Part shown: positions 25,863-34,845 of the stretch, piece after piece | Layout: every line of letters starts with the position of its first letter | How positions within the stretch are numbered: position 1 is the first letter of the stretch | Assembly: GCA_902761535.1 (NCBI GenBank) | Contig: CACWKS010000006.1 | Coordinates: 1-64,000, forward strand | Reading direction: 5' to 3' | DNA: 64,000 nt | Source of the DNA: an uncultured Pseudomonadota bacterium | GTDB taxonomy: Bacteria; Pseudomonadota; Alphaproteobacteria; RF32; CAG-239 | Notes under the pieces: model-generated | What the model saw: the letters and a program-made list of their open reading frames with translations, nothing else | What the model was told of the DNA's origin: nothing | Database searches by the model: none | Program-made: the position numbers and the translations under genes

Positions 25863-27011
25863 ATGAAAAATAATAAATTTATTATGAGTGGATTGGTTGC
25901 AGGTATTATGTTGGCAGGATATGATGCCGCTGCTATAGATACAAAGGCTCGCAATATGATTTTGGTAGATTATACCACCGGTACTTATATGTATGAAAAA
26001 GCAATAACCGATCCGATACCGCCGGCGTCAATGAGTAAATTGATGACGGTATATATGATTTTTGATAAACTGAGAGATGGAAGTTTGTCTTTAGATGATA
26101 CTTTTAAGGTGAGTGAAAACGCATGGCGTAAAGGCGGAGCGGCCAGCGGCGGTTCGACTATGTTTTTATCAATCGGCGATGAAGTTAAAGTCGATGATCT
26201 GCTTAAGGGGATTATTATACAATCAGGTAACGATGCTTGTATAGTGGCGGCTGAAAATATTGCCGGAGATGAAGAGACTTTTGTTAAAATGATGAATGCA
26301 AAAGCCAAAGAATTAGGTTTGAAAAATTCTACTTTTGCCAACGCGACGGGTTTGCCGCATCCGGATCATAAAATGTCGGTGGAAGATTTAGCTATTTTAG
26401 CCAAGAGGATTATTGAAGATTTTCCGCAGTTTTATCACTTGTTTTCACAGAAAGATTTCGTTTATAACAACATAAGACAAGGTAATCGTAATCCGCTGTT
26501 GTATTCGATGCCTTATGCTGATGGTTTGAAGACCGGACATACCGATGAAGCAGGATATTGCCTGACTGCGTCAGCCAAGAAAGATGACAGACGAATTATC
26601 GGAGTTATGACGGGATTAAGCTCAAACAACGAAAGATCCGAAGAAGCCGAGAAGATGATGTCATGGGCGTTTAGAGAATACGATAATTATAAGTTGATAA
26701 AAAAAGGCGATAAATTAGCTGATATTCCGGTATGGTACGGAGTTGATAAATCGGTTCCGTTGGTTGCAAATGAAGATATAATAAAAACATTAAAAAAGAA
26801 TCGTTATAATCAGATGTCGATGAAAGTTGTATATAATAAACCGATAAAAGCTCCTGTGAAGATGGGACAACAGTTGGGAGTATTGAAATTAGAATTTCCC
26901 GAAGGAAAAATTGAGGAAGTTCCGTTAGTGGCAGGACAGACAATTAATAAGGTAGGTTTGACCAGTAAGATTATGTACAATCTCAAATATTTATTGTCAG
27001 GTGAGTTATAA
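25863..27011 (+). CDS. dacC: D-alanyl-D-alanine carboxypeptidase (PBP5/6 type)
   Basis: A 382-aa class C low-molecular-mass penicillin-binding protein that trims the terminal D-Ala of pentapeptides. The three active-site motifs are present: SxxK as SMSK (56-59), SGN near residue 121 and KTG at 223-225. A C-terminal PBP5_C-like domain spans about 275-360. The N-terminus carries a hydrophobic signal sequence. It is followed one base later by tmk, so the two are probably co-transcribed. Confidence 0.93.
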   Translation: MKNNKFIMSGLVAGIMLAGYDAAAIDTKARNMILVDYTTGTYMYEKAITDPIPPASMSKLMTVYMIFDKLRDGSLSLDDTFKVSENAWRKGGAASGGSTMFLSIGDEVKVDDLLKGIIIQSGNDACIVAAENIAGDEETFVKMMNAKAKELGLKNSTFANATGLPHPDHKMSVEDLAILAKRIIEDFPQFYHLFSQKDFVYNNIRQGNRNPLLYSMPYADGLKTGHTDEAGYCLTASAKKDDRRIIGVMTGLSSNNERSEEAEKMMSWAFREYDNYKLIKKGDKLADIPVWYGVDKSVPLVANEDIIKTLKKNRYNQMSMKVVYNKPIKAPVKMGQQLGVLKLEFPEGKIEEVPLVAGQTINKVGLTSKIMYNLKYLLSGEL

Positions 27012-27012
27012 A

Positions 27013-27699
27013 ATGAGAGGAAAGTTTATAACTTTTGAAGGCGGAGAAGGAACCGGAAAGTCAACTCAAGTTGAGTTGTTGGCCCGCACTCTGGTAAAAA
27101 AAGGTTGGGATGTTGTAGTGACTAAAGAACCAGGAGGAACTGAAGTCGGCAAAGAAATAAGAAGATTGTTGGTTTGCGGTGATAAAGATAAGATGGATGC
27201 AACTGCCGAAGCATTATTATATTATGCAGACAGGCATATACATATGGTGCAAAAAATCTTACCGGCTTTGGAAAACGGAAAGATAGTGATTAGCGATCGC
27301 TTTGCCGATTCAACAAAGGCTTATCAATGTTATGGATATGGAGAAAGGGTTTCAAAAGAAGTTGTTGATGAATTATACAGAATTGCCGTGGGAGATTTTA
27401 AGCCTGATTTAACGATAGTTTTGGATATAGATCCGGAGAAAGGTTTAAGACGTTCTTTTGCCAAAGCTGATAATATGGCAGAAAAGGAATTGCGTTTTGA
27501 GAGCCGTGCATTAGAATTTCATACAAATTTACGTGAAGGATTTAAAATTATAGCTGAAGAAGAGCCGGAGCGTTGCGTGGTTTTGGATGCCGATAAATCA
27601 ATTGATGAATTACATCAATCGGTAATGAATGTGGTTGAGCAAAGGCTTGGTCTGTTTACGGAAAAATGTGATTCTAATCACATAGAAGAAATAGGTTAG
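27013..27699 (+). CDS. tmk: Thymidylate kinase
   Basis: A 228-aa enzyme that phosphorylates dTMP to dTDP. The P-loop FEGGEGTGKST is at residues 8-18, the DR motif is ISDRFADSTKAYQ, and the acceptor-site motif is KEPGGTEVGKEIR. Start ATG 27013 lies one base after the dacC stop. It is followed by holB, the common tmk-holB-tatD gene order. Confidence 0.95.
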   Translation: MRGKFITFEGGEGTGKSTQVELLARTLVKKGWDVVVTKEPGGTEVGKEIRRLLVCGDKDKMDATAEALLYYADRHIHMVQKILPALENGKIVISDRFADSTKAYQCYGYGERVSKEVVDELYRIAVGDFKPDLTIVLDIDPEKGLRRSFAKADNMAEKELRFESRALEFHTNLREGFKIIAEEEPERCVVLDADKSIDELHQSVMNVVEQRLGLFTEKCDSNHIEEIG

Positions 27700-27706
27700 C
27701 CAAGCA

Positions 27707-28753
27707 ATGTATGAGATAAAGCCTCGTGATAATCCTTATTTGATAGGACATGAAGTTCAAGAAAAACTGATTTTGGATGCTTGGAGGAATCGGGCTTTAC
27801 ATCATGCTTATTTAATATCAGGTCCGAAAGGAATCGGAAAAGCAACTTTAGCATATAGGATTGCTCGTTTTTTGCTTAATGCTAATGATGACAAAGTTGA
27901 TAGTTATACGAATTTAGAGATATCACCGGATAATCAGGTTTTTAAACAGATAAGTGCTAATGCTCATCCGGATTTTAAGGTGGTGGAACGTGGTTATATT
28001 AAGACAGACAGGCAGAAAATATATAAGGCTTTGGCGGTTGGAAATTATATGAGTGACGAAGAATTGGCCAAACTTAAGAAATCTGCTGAAATAGTGATAG
28101 ATGATGTAAGGGAAGTCAACGATTTTTTAGCGAAAAGTTCGGCTTATGGCGGTTGGCGTGTGGTAATCATAGATAGTGTTGATGAAATGAATCGTTCGTC
28201 AGCTAATGCCATATTAAAGATATTAGAAGAACCGCCGCATAAAACTATGTTGTTATTGGTAGCGCATAATCCGGCGACTTTGTTACCGACCATACGTTCA
28301 CGTTGTGCAAAGTTGGATCTTAAACCTTTGAAAGATAATATAACAGCAAGTTTGTTACGCAGATATTGTTCCGATTTAGATGAAAGCAAAATTAAGAAAT
28401 TAAGTGTATTGTCGGAAGGAAGTATCGGTAAGGCGATGATTTATGCCGATGGTAATGCTGTAGAATTTTATGAACGGATAAAAAAAACAGCACAAGAAGG
28501 TAAAAACTTTAAAATTAAGGATATATTAGATTTTAGTGATGATGCTTCTAAAGATAGTAATTATGAGCTTTTTAAGGAGCTAATCGGAAGATTTTTAGTT
28601 GAACAGGCTAAATCGGGAATTAACGTTGTGCAAAGTACCAAATTATTTGATGATTTTAACAAAATTTTCAAACAAACGGACAGTCTTAATTTAGATAAAA
28701 AGCAAGTTGTTATGAATATGATGGTATCACTTACCAAAATGGGGCAAGAATAA
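27707..28753 (+). CDS. holB: DNA polymerase III delta' subunit
   Basis: A 348-aa AAA+ clamp-loader subunit. It has YLISGPKGIGKATLAYRIARF (P-loop-like), VVIIDSVDEMNRSSANAILKILEEPP (the Walker B-sensor region typical of delta'), and NPATLLPTIRSRCAKLDL (SRC motif). It is coupled to tatD by a TAATG overlap. Confidence 0.93.
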   Translation: MYEIKPRDNPYLIGHEVQEKLILDAWRNRALHHAYLISGPKGIGKATLAYRIARFLLNANDDKVDSYTNLEISPDNQVFKQISANAHPDFKVVERGYIKTDRQKIYKALAVGNYMSDEELAKLKKSAEIVIDDVREVNDFLAKSSAYGGWRVVIIDSVDEMNRSSANAILKILEEPPHKTMLLLVAHNPATLLPTIRSRCAKLDLKPLKDNITASLLRRYCSDLDESKIKKLSVLSEGSIGKAMIYADGNAVEFYERIKKTAQEGKNFKIKDILDFSDDASKDSNYELFKELIGRFLVEQAKSGINVVQSTKLFDDFNKIFKQTDSLNLDKKQVVMNMMVSLTKMGQE

Positions 28754-29511
28754 TGTTAGCCGATAGTCATTGTCATTTGGAAAATAATCAGGAATTAGAC
28801 GGGGTTATTGAACGGGCTCGAAGTGTCGGAGTGAAATATATTTTGGATGTGGGAGCAAATATTACACATTTAGCTGAACATTTGGATATTACTCATAGGT
28901 ATGAAGATGTTTATACTTCGGTAGGCGCTCACCCGCAAGAGGCAGAAGAGTTTATCGATTTGAAGGCTATTGATATTTTGCGTGCTTGTGAGAATGATAA
29001 GGTAATTGCCATCGGTGAAGCAGGTTTGGATTATCATTATAATCCCGATACCAAAGATTTGCAAAAAGCATTGTTGGTTGAGCATATATCAGCGGCGCAA
29101 TCGTCACAGCTTCCATTAGTGATTCATAATCGGGAATCTGATGATGATATGATTGATTTATTAACCAGGGCTTATGAAAAAAAATCATTTAAGGCAATAA
29201 TCCATTGTTATTCGTCTTCTAAAAAATTAGCAGATGCAGCTTTAGCAATGGGATTTTATATTTCAGCTTCGGGAATTATAACTTTTAAGAAGTCGGAGGA
29301 AATAAGAGCTAATTTTGTTGATGTTCCGATGGATAAATTGCTGGTTGAAACAGATGCACCTTATTTGTCGCCGGAACCGAAACGCGGACAAATAAACGAG
29401 CCGGCTAATGTGGTATTGACAGCTCATAAGTTGGCAGAAATTAAAAAAGTAGAATTTACAACTATAGCAGATATAACAACAGATAATTTCCGGAGGTTGT
29501 TTGAGATATGA
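28753..29511 (+). CDS. tatD: TatD family metal-dependent hydrolase
   Basis: A 252-aa TIM-barrel deoxyribonuclease-like enzyme. Metal ligands are in SHCHLE (residues 4-9), GEAGLDYHYN (Glu), VIHNRESDDD, IHCYSSS and VETDAPYLSPEP. TatD enzymes act as 3'-5' nucleases and in DNA or tRNA quality control. Start and stop overlap those of holB and the MBL gene, indicating a tightly coupled operon. Confidence 0.93.
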   Translation: MLADSHCHLENNQELDGVIERARSVGVKYILDVGANITHLAEHLDITHRYEDVYTSVGAHPQEAEEFIDLKAIDILRACENDKVIAIGEAGLDYHYNPDTKDLQKALLVEHISAAQSSQLPLVIHNRESDDDMIDLLTRAYEKKSFKAIIHCYSSSKKLADAALAMGFYISASGIITFKKSEEIRANFVDVPMDKLLVETDAPYLSPEPKRGQINEPANVVLTAHKLAEIKKVEFTTIADITTDNFRRLFEI

Positions 29512-30308
29512 CGAAAGTATTATTTTTGGGAACAGGTGCATCTCCGGGGGTTCCTTCATTGAGTTGCGGATTTGGTTGTTGTGATCCGAATAATCCGAAG
29601 AATGTGCGTACACGAACTTCAACAATTTATGAAATCGGCGGTTTAAAAATTTTGATTGATGCTTCACCGGATTTGCGAGTGCAATTCTTGCAAAACGATG
29701 TAAAATATTTAGATGCTATTTTAATTACTCATGCTCATTTTGATCATATTGCAGGGATCGATGAATTGCGTGAAATAAATCGGATTACCAAAAAGCCACT
29801 TGACGTTTATGCTCCTAATTATGTAATAAAAACGGTTAGAAAACGTTATGCATATATGGTAATGGATAAAAGAAATATAAAAGAGTATAGAAAAAATGGT
29901 TATGAGGCCAAGGGATGTGTAGTTATGCATACCATTAAGCCAAATCATATTTTTTATGTTAAAGACCTTAAAATAGAAGGAATAAAATTATTGGGGCATA
30001 ATGTGCCGACTTGCGGTTATATTATAAATGATGAAATTGTTCACTTGGGAGATTTTAAGGAATTTTCAGCTTCGGCAGAAGAAAGAATTATGGCAATAAA
30101 ACCTAAATTAATGGTTTTTCCGTTGACAATTATTGACGAACATCGTTATCATTTGGGATTAGAGAAAGTACTTTATTATGTAGATAAGTTTAAGCCGGAA
30201 AGGGTAGTGCTTAATCATATGGCCAGCGAATGTGACTATGATTATGTGAATGTGCATACTCCGCAAAATGTTGAGCCGGCTTTTGATAATTTGAAGTTGG
30301 AGTGGTAA
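29508..30308 (+). CDS. MBL-fold hydrolase, PhnP-like
   Basis: A 266-aa metallo-beta-lactamase-fold protein. N-terminal LFLGTGASPGVPSLSC, metal motif THAHFDHIAGIDELR (H75, H77, D79, H80), then LLGHNVPTCGYII and HLGDFKE. It belongs to the PhnP/phosphoribosyl cyclic phosphodiesterase-like group that commonly follows tatD in alphaproteobacteria. Since no phn genes occur here, C-P lyase involvement is unlikely. It overlaps tatD by 4 nt (ATGA). Confidence 0.85.
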   Translation: MTKVLFLGTGASPGVPSLSCGFGCCDPNNPKNVRTRTSTIYEIGGLKILIDASPDLRVQFLQNDVKYLDAILITHAHFDHIAGIDELREINRITKKPLDVYAPNYVIKTVRKRYAYMVMDKRNIKEYRKNGYEAKGCVVMHTIKPNHIFYVKDLKIEGIKLLGHNVPTCGYIINDEIVHLGDFKEFSASAEERIMAIKPKLMVFPLTIIDEHRYHLGLEKVLYYVDKFKPERVVLNHMASECDYDYVNVHTPQNVEPAFDNLKLEW

Positions 30309-30309
30309 A

Positions 30310-31161
30310 ATGCTTTGTATATATCATATTGCCGATCATGATGGCAAAGGGTCGGCGGCAATTGTGAAAAGAAAATTCGGTGATATTGAATTTTTCGGGC
30401 TTAATCATGATATGGATGTTCCTTGGGAAGCTATAAATAATCATGAACAAATTGTTATATGTGATATAGCTTTGCCTTTAGATGTTATGTTTGAAATAAA
30501 TGAAAATAAGGATTTGACTTGGATAGATCATCATATTTCGGTAATTGAAGAATATAATAAAGCAATAGCACAAGGTAAAAAGGAAATTAAAGGTATAAGG
30601 GAGAATGGTTCAGCTGCAATTATGTTAACTTGGCAGTATTTCTTTCCTGATGAAAAAGTTCCTGAAGGAGTTAAGTTATTAGCTTTAAATGATTTGTATG
30701 ATTTAAGAGATAAGAGAGTGCGTCCTTTTGAATATGCCTTTCAATCAATGGGGGTTAATAAACCTCAAGACAGCAGTTGGGTTGATTTGTTTAACGGCAA
30801 AATTGATATAGACGAGATGGTGTTAAAAGGTAACGCTATTTTGTCATGGGTGCGTAATCGTAATCATCGTTTGTGTAAAGCAATGTCTTTTGAAAGCAAT
30901 TATAAGGGACAAAAGTGTATTTGTGCAAATATGCCGCAAGGATATTCGGAATTTTATGATAGTATTAAGAATATTCGTAATTATACTTTTATGTGTAATT
31001 TTTTTATGAGTGGTAAGAATACTTGGAATTTATCATTTTATACGGCGAGAGATGATGTAGATGTTTCGAAAATCGCAAAAGAGTTTGGTGGCGGTGGACA
31101 TCGCAAAGCGGCTGGTGCTTCGGGGTTGATTGATTTACCTGAATTTTTAAGAAAAAAGTAA
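30310..31161 (+). CDS. DHH-superfamily phosphoesterase
   Basis: A 283-aa protein with motif I IADHDGKGSAAI, DHH motif WIDHHIS (73-75), and a C-terminal DHHA1-type KEFGGGGHRKAAGAS. Domain order is that of NrnA-like and oligoribonuclease-like phosphoesterases, but the substrate (short RNA, pAp or cyclic dinucleotide products) cannot be determined. Last gene of the tmk-holB-tatD-MBL-DHH operon; a terminator follows at 31172. Confidence 0.82.
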   Translation: MLCIYHIADHDGKGSAAIVKRKFGDIEFFGLNHDMDVPWEAINNHEQIVICDIALPLDVMFEINENKDLTWIDHHISVIEEYNKAIAQGKKEIKGIRENGSAAIMLTWQYFFPDEKVPEGVKLLALNDLYDLRDKRVRPFEYAFQSMGVNKPQDSSWVDLFNGKIDIDEMVLKGNAILSWVRNRNHRLCKAMSFESNYKGQKCICANMPQGYSEFYDSIKNIRNYTFMCNFFMSGKNTWNLSFYTARDDVDVSKIAKEFGGGGHRKAAGASGLIDLPEFLRKK

Positions 31162-31171
31162 TTGTATATAA

Positions 31172-31202
31172 AAAAGACGCCTTGTGAAATAAGGCGTCTT
31201 TT
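31172..31202. terminator. Bidirectional intrinsic terminator
   Basis: A 12-bp stem (31172-31183 with 31191-31202) is flanked by A-runs and T-runs. It separates the DHH gene from the convergent flagellin gene. Confidence 0.85.
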
Positions 31203-31228
31203 AATATGTCTAATCAGCTTAATATTTA

Positions 31229-32377
31229 TCAGCCGAATAACTTCAATACCGATTGAGCGGATTGTGAAGCTAAAGCCAATGAATTAATAGCTAATTGTTG
31301 ACGAGTTTGCAATGCAAGGTAATCTGCTGATTCTTCGTTCATGTCAGCCAATACCAAGTTGTCGGAACCTGTCTCAAGAACATCAATTACTGCTTCGGTG
31401 AAGTTTTGACGAGTTTGAATGATTGCGAAATTATTACCTAATTCCGATGAATAATCACGCAAGTAGTCGATAGCTTTACCGATGCTGTTTAAGCAGGTGT
31501 TGATGTTATCAGCAACTGCTTTGGTAGCGGTTTGATAAGCAGTAACAGCTGCATCATAATTGGTCTTAGCTGTACCATAACCGGTATTTGTAGTCGGATT
31601 GGTATCATGTTTATAGAAGGTGTCGGCCGCATAAGTTGCAGGTCCGGTTACCTTAGTAAAAGTGTAAGGCGAAGCTGTACCTGATCTGGTATAAGCTGTT
31701 CCGGCAGCAATAGCCGCATCTAAGGTAGCTTGATTAGTGATGGCCGTATCAATCATATACTCAGCATCTTTCATTAGGTTTTCTTTGGTTGTAACTGCAT
31801 CTGCCAAAGTTGATATTGCAGAAGGGTCAATCCATGAAGCTTCGCCAAATCCGATACTGCTTGCAGCCATATCGCTTACAATATCTTTGCCTTGTACATC
31901 CAGCCAGTGAGAACGAGTCTCATTAAACATAACAGTCAATTTACCGCCGGTTAACAAGTTAATACCTTGATAAGAGGCATCTTTAGCTAAAGTTGAGATT
32001 TCATGTATAACTAAATTAAATTGGTCCTGATAATTGCTAACCTGCGTTCCATAATCTTTAGATGTGACATCTAAAGCAAAAGCAGAGTTTGCAATTGATT
32101 TAGCTTGCTCAACAAAAGCCGTTACCGATTCAATACCCTGGTTAGCGGCTTGAATGGTTTGAATACCTTGTCCCATCGAGTCTAACAGGCTGTCCAAGTC
32201 AGAGGCACGATTGGTTAAGGCACGTGATTGATAATATGAAGAAGCATTATCAATAGCAGAGTTAACTTTTTTACCGGTGGATAATCTGTTTTGGGTATTA
32301 TCCATTTGGTTTTGTATAGACTTTAATGAAGCAAGATTAGAACGCATGCTTCCTGTCAAAGTAATAGATTGAGGCAT
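31229..32377 (-). CDS. Flagellin
   Basis: A 382-aa flagellar filament subunit. The conserved N-terminal D0/D1 region (LASLKSIQNQMDNTQNRLSTG, then VNSAIDNASSYYQSRALTNRA) and the C-terminal region (FTEAVIDVLETGSDNLVLADMNEESADYLALQTRQQLAINSLALA) are both complete. The middle, roughly residues 220-275, is a Thr/Tyr-rich insert (YTRSGTASPYTFTKVTGP and TYAADTFYKHD). That insert is likely the exposed variable domain. The flbT regulator is the next gene upstream. Confidence 0.93.
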   Translation of the reverse strand: MPQSITLTGSMRSNLASLKSIQNQMDNTQNRLSTGKKVNSAIDNASSYYQSRALTNRASDLDSLLDSMGQGIQTIQAANQGIESVTAFVEQAKSIANSAFALDVTSKDYGTQVSNYQDQFNLVIHEISTLAKDASYQGINLLTGGKLTVMFNETRSHWLDVQGKDIVSDMAASSIGFGEASWIDPSAISTLADAVTTKENLMKDAEYMIDTAITNQATLDAAIAAGTAYTRSGTASPYTFTKVTGPATYAADTFYKHDTNPTTNTGYGTAKTNYDAAVTAYQTATKAVADNINTCLNSIGKAIDYLRDYSSELGNNFAIIQTRQNFTEAVIDVLETGSDNLVLADMNEESADYLALQTRQQLAINSLALASQSAQSVLKLFG

Positions 32378-32487
32378 CTTTTTCTCCTAAATATTTGGTT
32401 GTATCTACCGACCCTTGTACTCCGAGTCTTTATTAAGTTAATAAAAATATTTCTTACTATCAAAGTATGATAATAAAATCAAAATAA

Positions 32488-32889
32488 TTACGAATTGCTT
32501 CCGTCCAAGGCTTCGCCAAACAAGATTCTTTCTTGTTCGACCAATTTAGAAGCATATTTAATGGCATTGTAGAAATCGCCCATTATGACCGCTTCACCGA
32601 CCGGTGTTACGAACGGATGCAGACTCGGAGAGGCTGTTTGCAAATCCCGCATATATTCTATAAACAATTTTTGCAATTCTTTATTGCCATTGCTAAGGTA
32701 CATCTGCTGCACTATGAAATATAGCCGTTTAGCAGGTGTGGTTGCTTCCTTTTCGCGTAAGATAAACTTTTCACGCAGAATAGGAACGTCTCCGTCGATA
32801 TAAAAACGGGTACGCGAGTTTTCGTTAGTAATAATTGCATTACCAACGATAATGCTTTCATGAGGTTTTAGCTCAATTTTTAAAGGCAT
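32488..32889 (-). CDS. flbT: Flagellar biosynthesis repressor FlbT
   Basis: A 133-aa protein starting at ATG 32889, where AAGGAG is well placed. It contains PLKIELKPHESIIVGNAIITN, LYFIVQQMYLSNGN and HPFVTPVGEAVIMGDFYNAIKY, which fit FlbT. In Caulobacter, FlbT binds flagellin mRNA and represses its translation. The position immediately upstream of flagellin on the same strand agrees with this role. FlaF, its usual partner, is not seen here. Confidence 0.85.
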   Translation of the reverse strand: MPLKIELKPHESIIVGNAIITNENSRTRFYIDGDVPILREKFILREKEATTPAKRLYFIVQQMYLSNGNKELQKLFIEYMRDLQTASPSLHPFVTPVGEAVIMGDFYNAIKYASKLVEQERILFGEALDGSNS

Positions 32890-33045
32890 AGGATAAACTC
32901 CTTTTATCAAAAAGTTGAACAATTTTTAACCAAACGTTAACCTTTTTTTAACTTTATGTAAATATTTATTTGCATATTGTGCATAAACGTAATAGAAGCA
33001 ATCTTAAATCAGGTTAGAAATGGTTGAAATAAAAGGAATATAAAG

Positions 33046-34845
33046 ATGGCGGAAGCTCCTATTTTTGCAATTAAAAATGTTTCCATAGCTTTTGGTGATA
33101 AAAAATTATTCAGTCAGATTGAGGTAAATATAAATAAAGGGGATAAGATTTGCTTAATCGGACGTAATGGTTCGGGGAAGTCAACTTTATTGAAAATAAT
33201 TGCCGGAGTAATCGAACCTGATGAGGGAGAATTGTTTGTGCAGCCGGGGACTAAGGTGGCATATATGCCGCAAGAGCCTGATTTAAGTAAATTCGGCAGT
33301 CTGAAAGAGGCCATTGTTGCGGTTTTGCCGAATGAAGATTTGAATAATGATTACAAAGCGGATATTTGGTTAGATAAGCTGAATATTGACGGCAATATTG
33401 ACCCGCAAAAAGCATCAGGCGGAGAATGTCGCAAGGCAGCTTTAGCACAAGCTTTGATTAATGAGCCGGATATTTTATTATTAGATGAACCGACTAATCA
33501 TCTGGATATTAAGACCATAGAAATATTGGAAGAGATTATACAGGATTTTCGCGGTGCAGTAGTGGTTATTTCCCACGATAGAATGTTTTTAAGCCATGTT
33601 TCCAAAGTGATGTTTTGGTTGGATAGAGGAAATATGCATTCGGTTAAAAGAGGTTTCGCCGATTTTGAAAATTGGCAGGAGGAGATTATAACTCAGGAAA
33701 TAAATGAACAAAATCGTTTGGCAAAAAAAATTTCGGAAGAGACTGAATGGCTGCATAAAGGAGTAACGGCAAGACGCAGACGTAATATGGGGAGATTGCG
33801 TCGTTTAATCGAATTAAGGAAAGAACGCCGTGAGCAGATAAAGCAAATAGGTAATATTAATCTTAATATTGATGAAGGAGATTTTCGTTCTAAGTTGGTT
33901 ATTGAAGCCAAACATATTTTTAAAAATTTCGGTGAACGAGCAATTATTAAAGATTTTTCCACCCGTATTATTCGCGGTAATAAGATAGGAATTGTAGGGC
34001 CTAACGGAGCCGGAAAAACAACATTGGTAAAATTGCTGACTAAAAGATTGGAACCTGACAGCGGGTTTGTTCGTATCGGTAAAAATTTGGAAGAGGCTTA
34101 TTTTGATCAAAACAGAATAACTTTGGACCCGAAAAAAACTTTGTGGCAAACATTATGTGATAAAGGTGATCATATAATGGTACAGGGACACTGGCGACAT
34201 GTGGTAGCCTATTTGAAAGATTTTTTATTTAAGCCGTCGCAAGCCAATTGTCCGGTAGCCGCTCTATCTGGCGGTGAAAAGAATCGTTTAATGTTGGCAA
34301 AAACATTGGCACAACCATCAAATTTTTTAGTGCTTGATGAGCCAACTAATGATTTGGATATGGATACGTTGGATTTGTTACAGGAAGTTTTAGATGAATA
34401 TGGCGGGACTATTTTGATTGTCAGTCATGATCGGGATTTTTTAGACAGAGTGGTAAGTTCGGTAATATATATGAAAGGTGACGGAACAATTTTTGAAAAT
34501 GCCGGAAGTTATAGTGAATTGCTGAATAAAATATCCGAAAAAAATGATGAAAAAACGATTGCTAAGAATTTAAGCAAGACTAATGATGTAACTGTTAAAA
34601 ATAAGCAAATGCAAAAGCTCAGTTATAATCAAGAAAGACTTTTGAAAATTTTACCTGATGAAATTGCACAGCTTGAGCAAGAAATAAATGATTTGATTGC
34701 AGAATTATCTGATCCGAATCTTTATCAAACCAATCCGGCAAGATTCGACGAAGCATCGACTGCTTTGGCGGAAAAGCAAAACAGCAAAAATACCAAAGAA
34801 GAACAATGGCTGGAAATTGAATTGATAAAAGAACAATTGTCCTAG
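33046..34845 (+). CDS. uup: ABC-F family ATPase (Uup-like)
   Basis: A 599-aa cytosolic protein with two ABC ATPase domains and no membrane helices. The first has GRNGSGKST, signature ASGGECRKAALAQAL and LLDEPTNHLD. The second has GPNGAGKTT, LSGGEKNRLMLAKTL and LVLDEPTNDLD. The basic linker between them (ARRRRNMGRLRRLIELRKERR) and a C-terminal coiled coil (about 535-599) fit Uup-type ABC-F proteins, which act at the ribosome or in DNA stability. Its stop shares the palindrome ctag with the stop of the convergent gene. Confidence 0.9.
   Translation: MAEAPIFAIKNVSIAFGDKKLFSQIEVNINKGDKICLIGRNGSGKSTLLKIIAGVIEPDEGELFVQPGTKVAYMPQEPDLSKFGSLKEAIVAVLPNEDLNNDYKADIWLDKLNIDGNIDPQKASGGECRKAALAQALINEPDILLLDEPTNHLDIKTIEILEEIIQDFRGAVVVISHDRMFLSHVSKVMFWLDRGNMHSVKRGFADFENWQEEIITQEINEQNRLAKKISEETEWLHKGVTARRRRNMGRLRRLIELRKERREQIKQIGNINLNIDEGDFRSKLVIEAKHIFKNFGERAIIKDFSTRIIRGNKIGIVGPNGAGKTTLVKLLTKRLEPDSGFVRIGKNLEEAYFDQNRITLDPKKTLWQTLCDKGDHIMVQGHWRHVVAYLKDFLFKPSQANCPVAALSGGEKNRLMLAKTLAQPSNFLVLDEPTNDLDMDTLDLLQEVLDEYGGTILIVSHDRDFLDRVVSSVIYMKGDGTIFENAGSYSELLNKISEKNDEKTIAKNLSKTNDVTVKNKQMQKLSYNQERLLKILPDEIAQLEQEINDLIAELSDPNLYQTNPARFDEASTALAEKQNSKNTKEEQWLEIELIKEQLS

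Noticed and set aside
32378-32487. Sigma-54 or sigma-28 promoter for flagellin
   Set aside because: Neither TGGCAC-N5-TTGC nor a TAAA-N15-GCCGATAA match was found in the interval.
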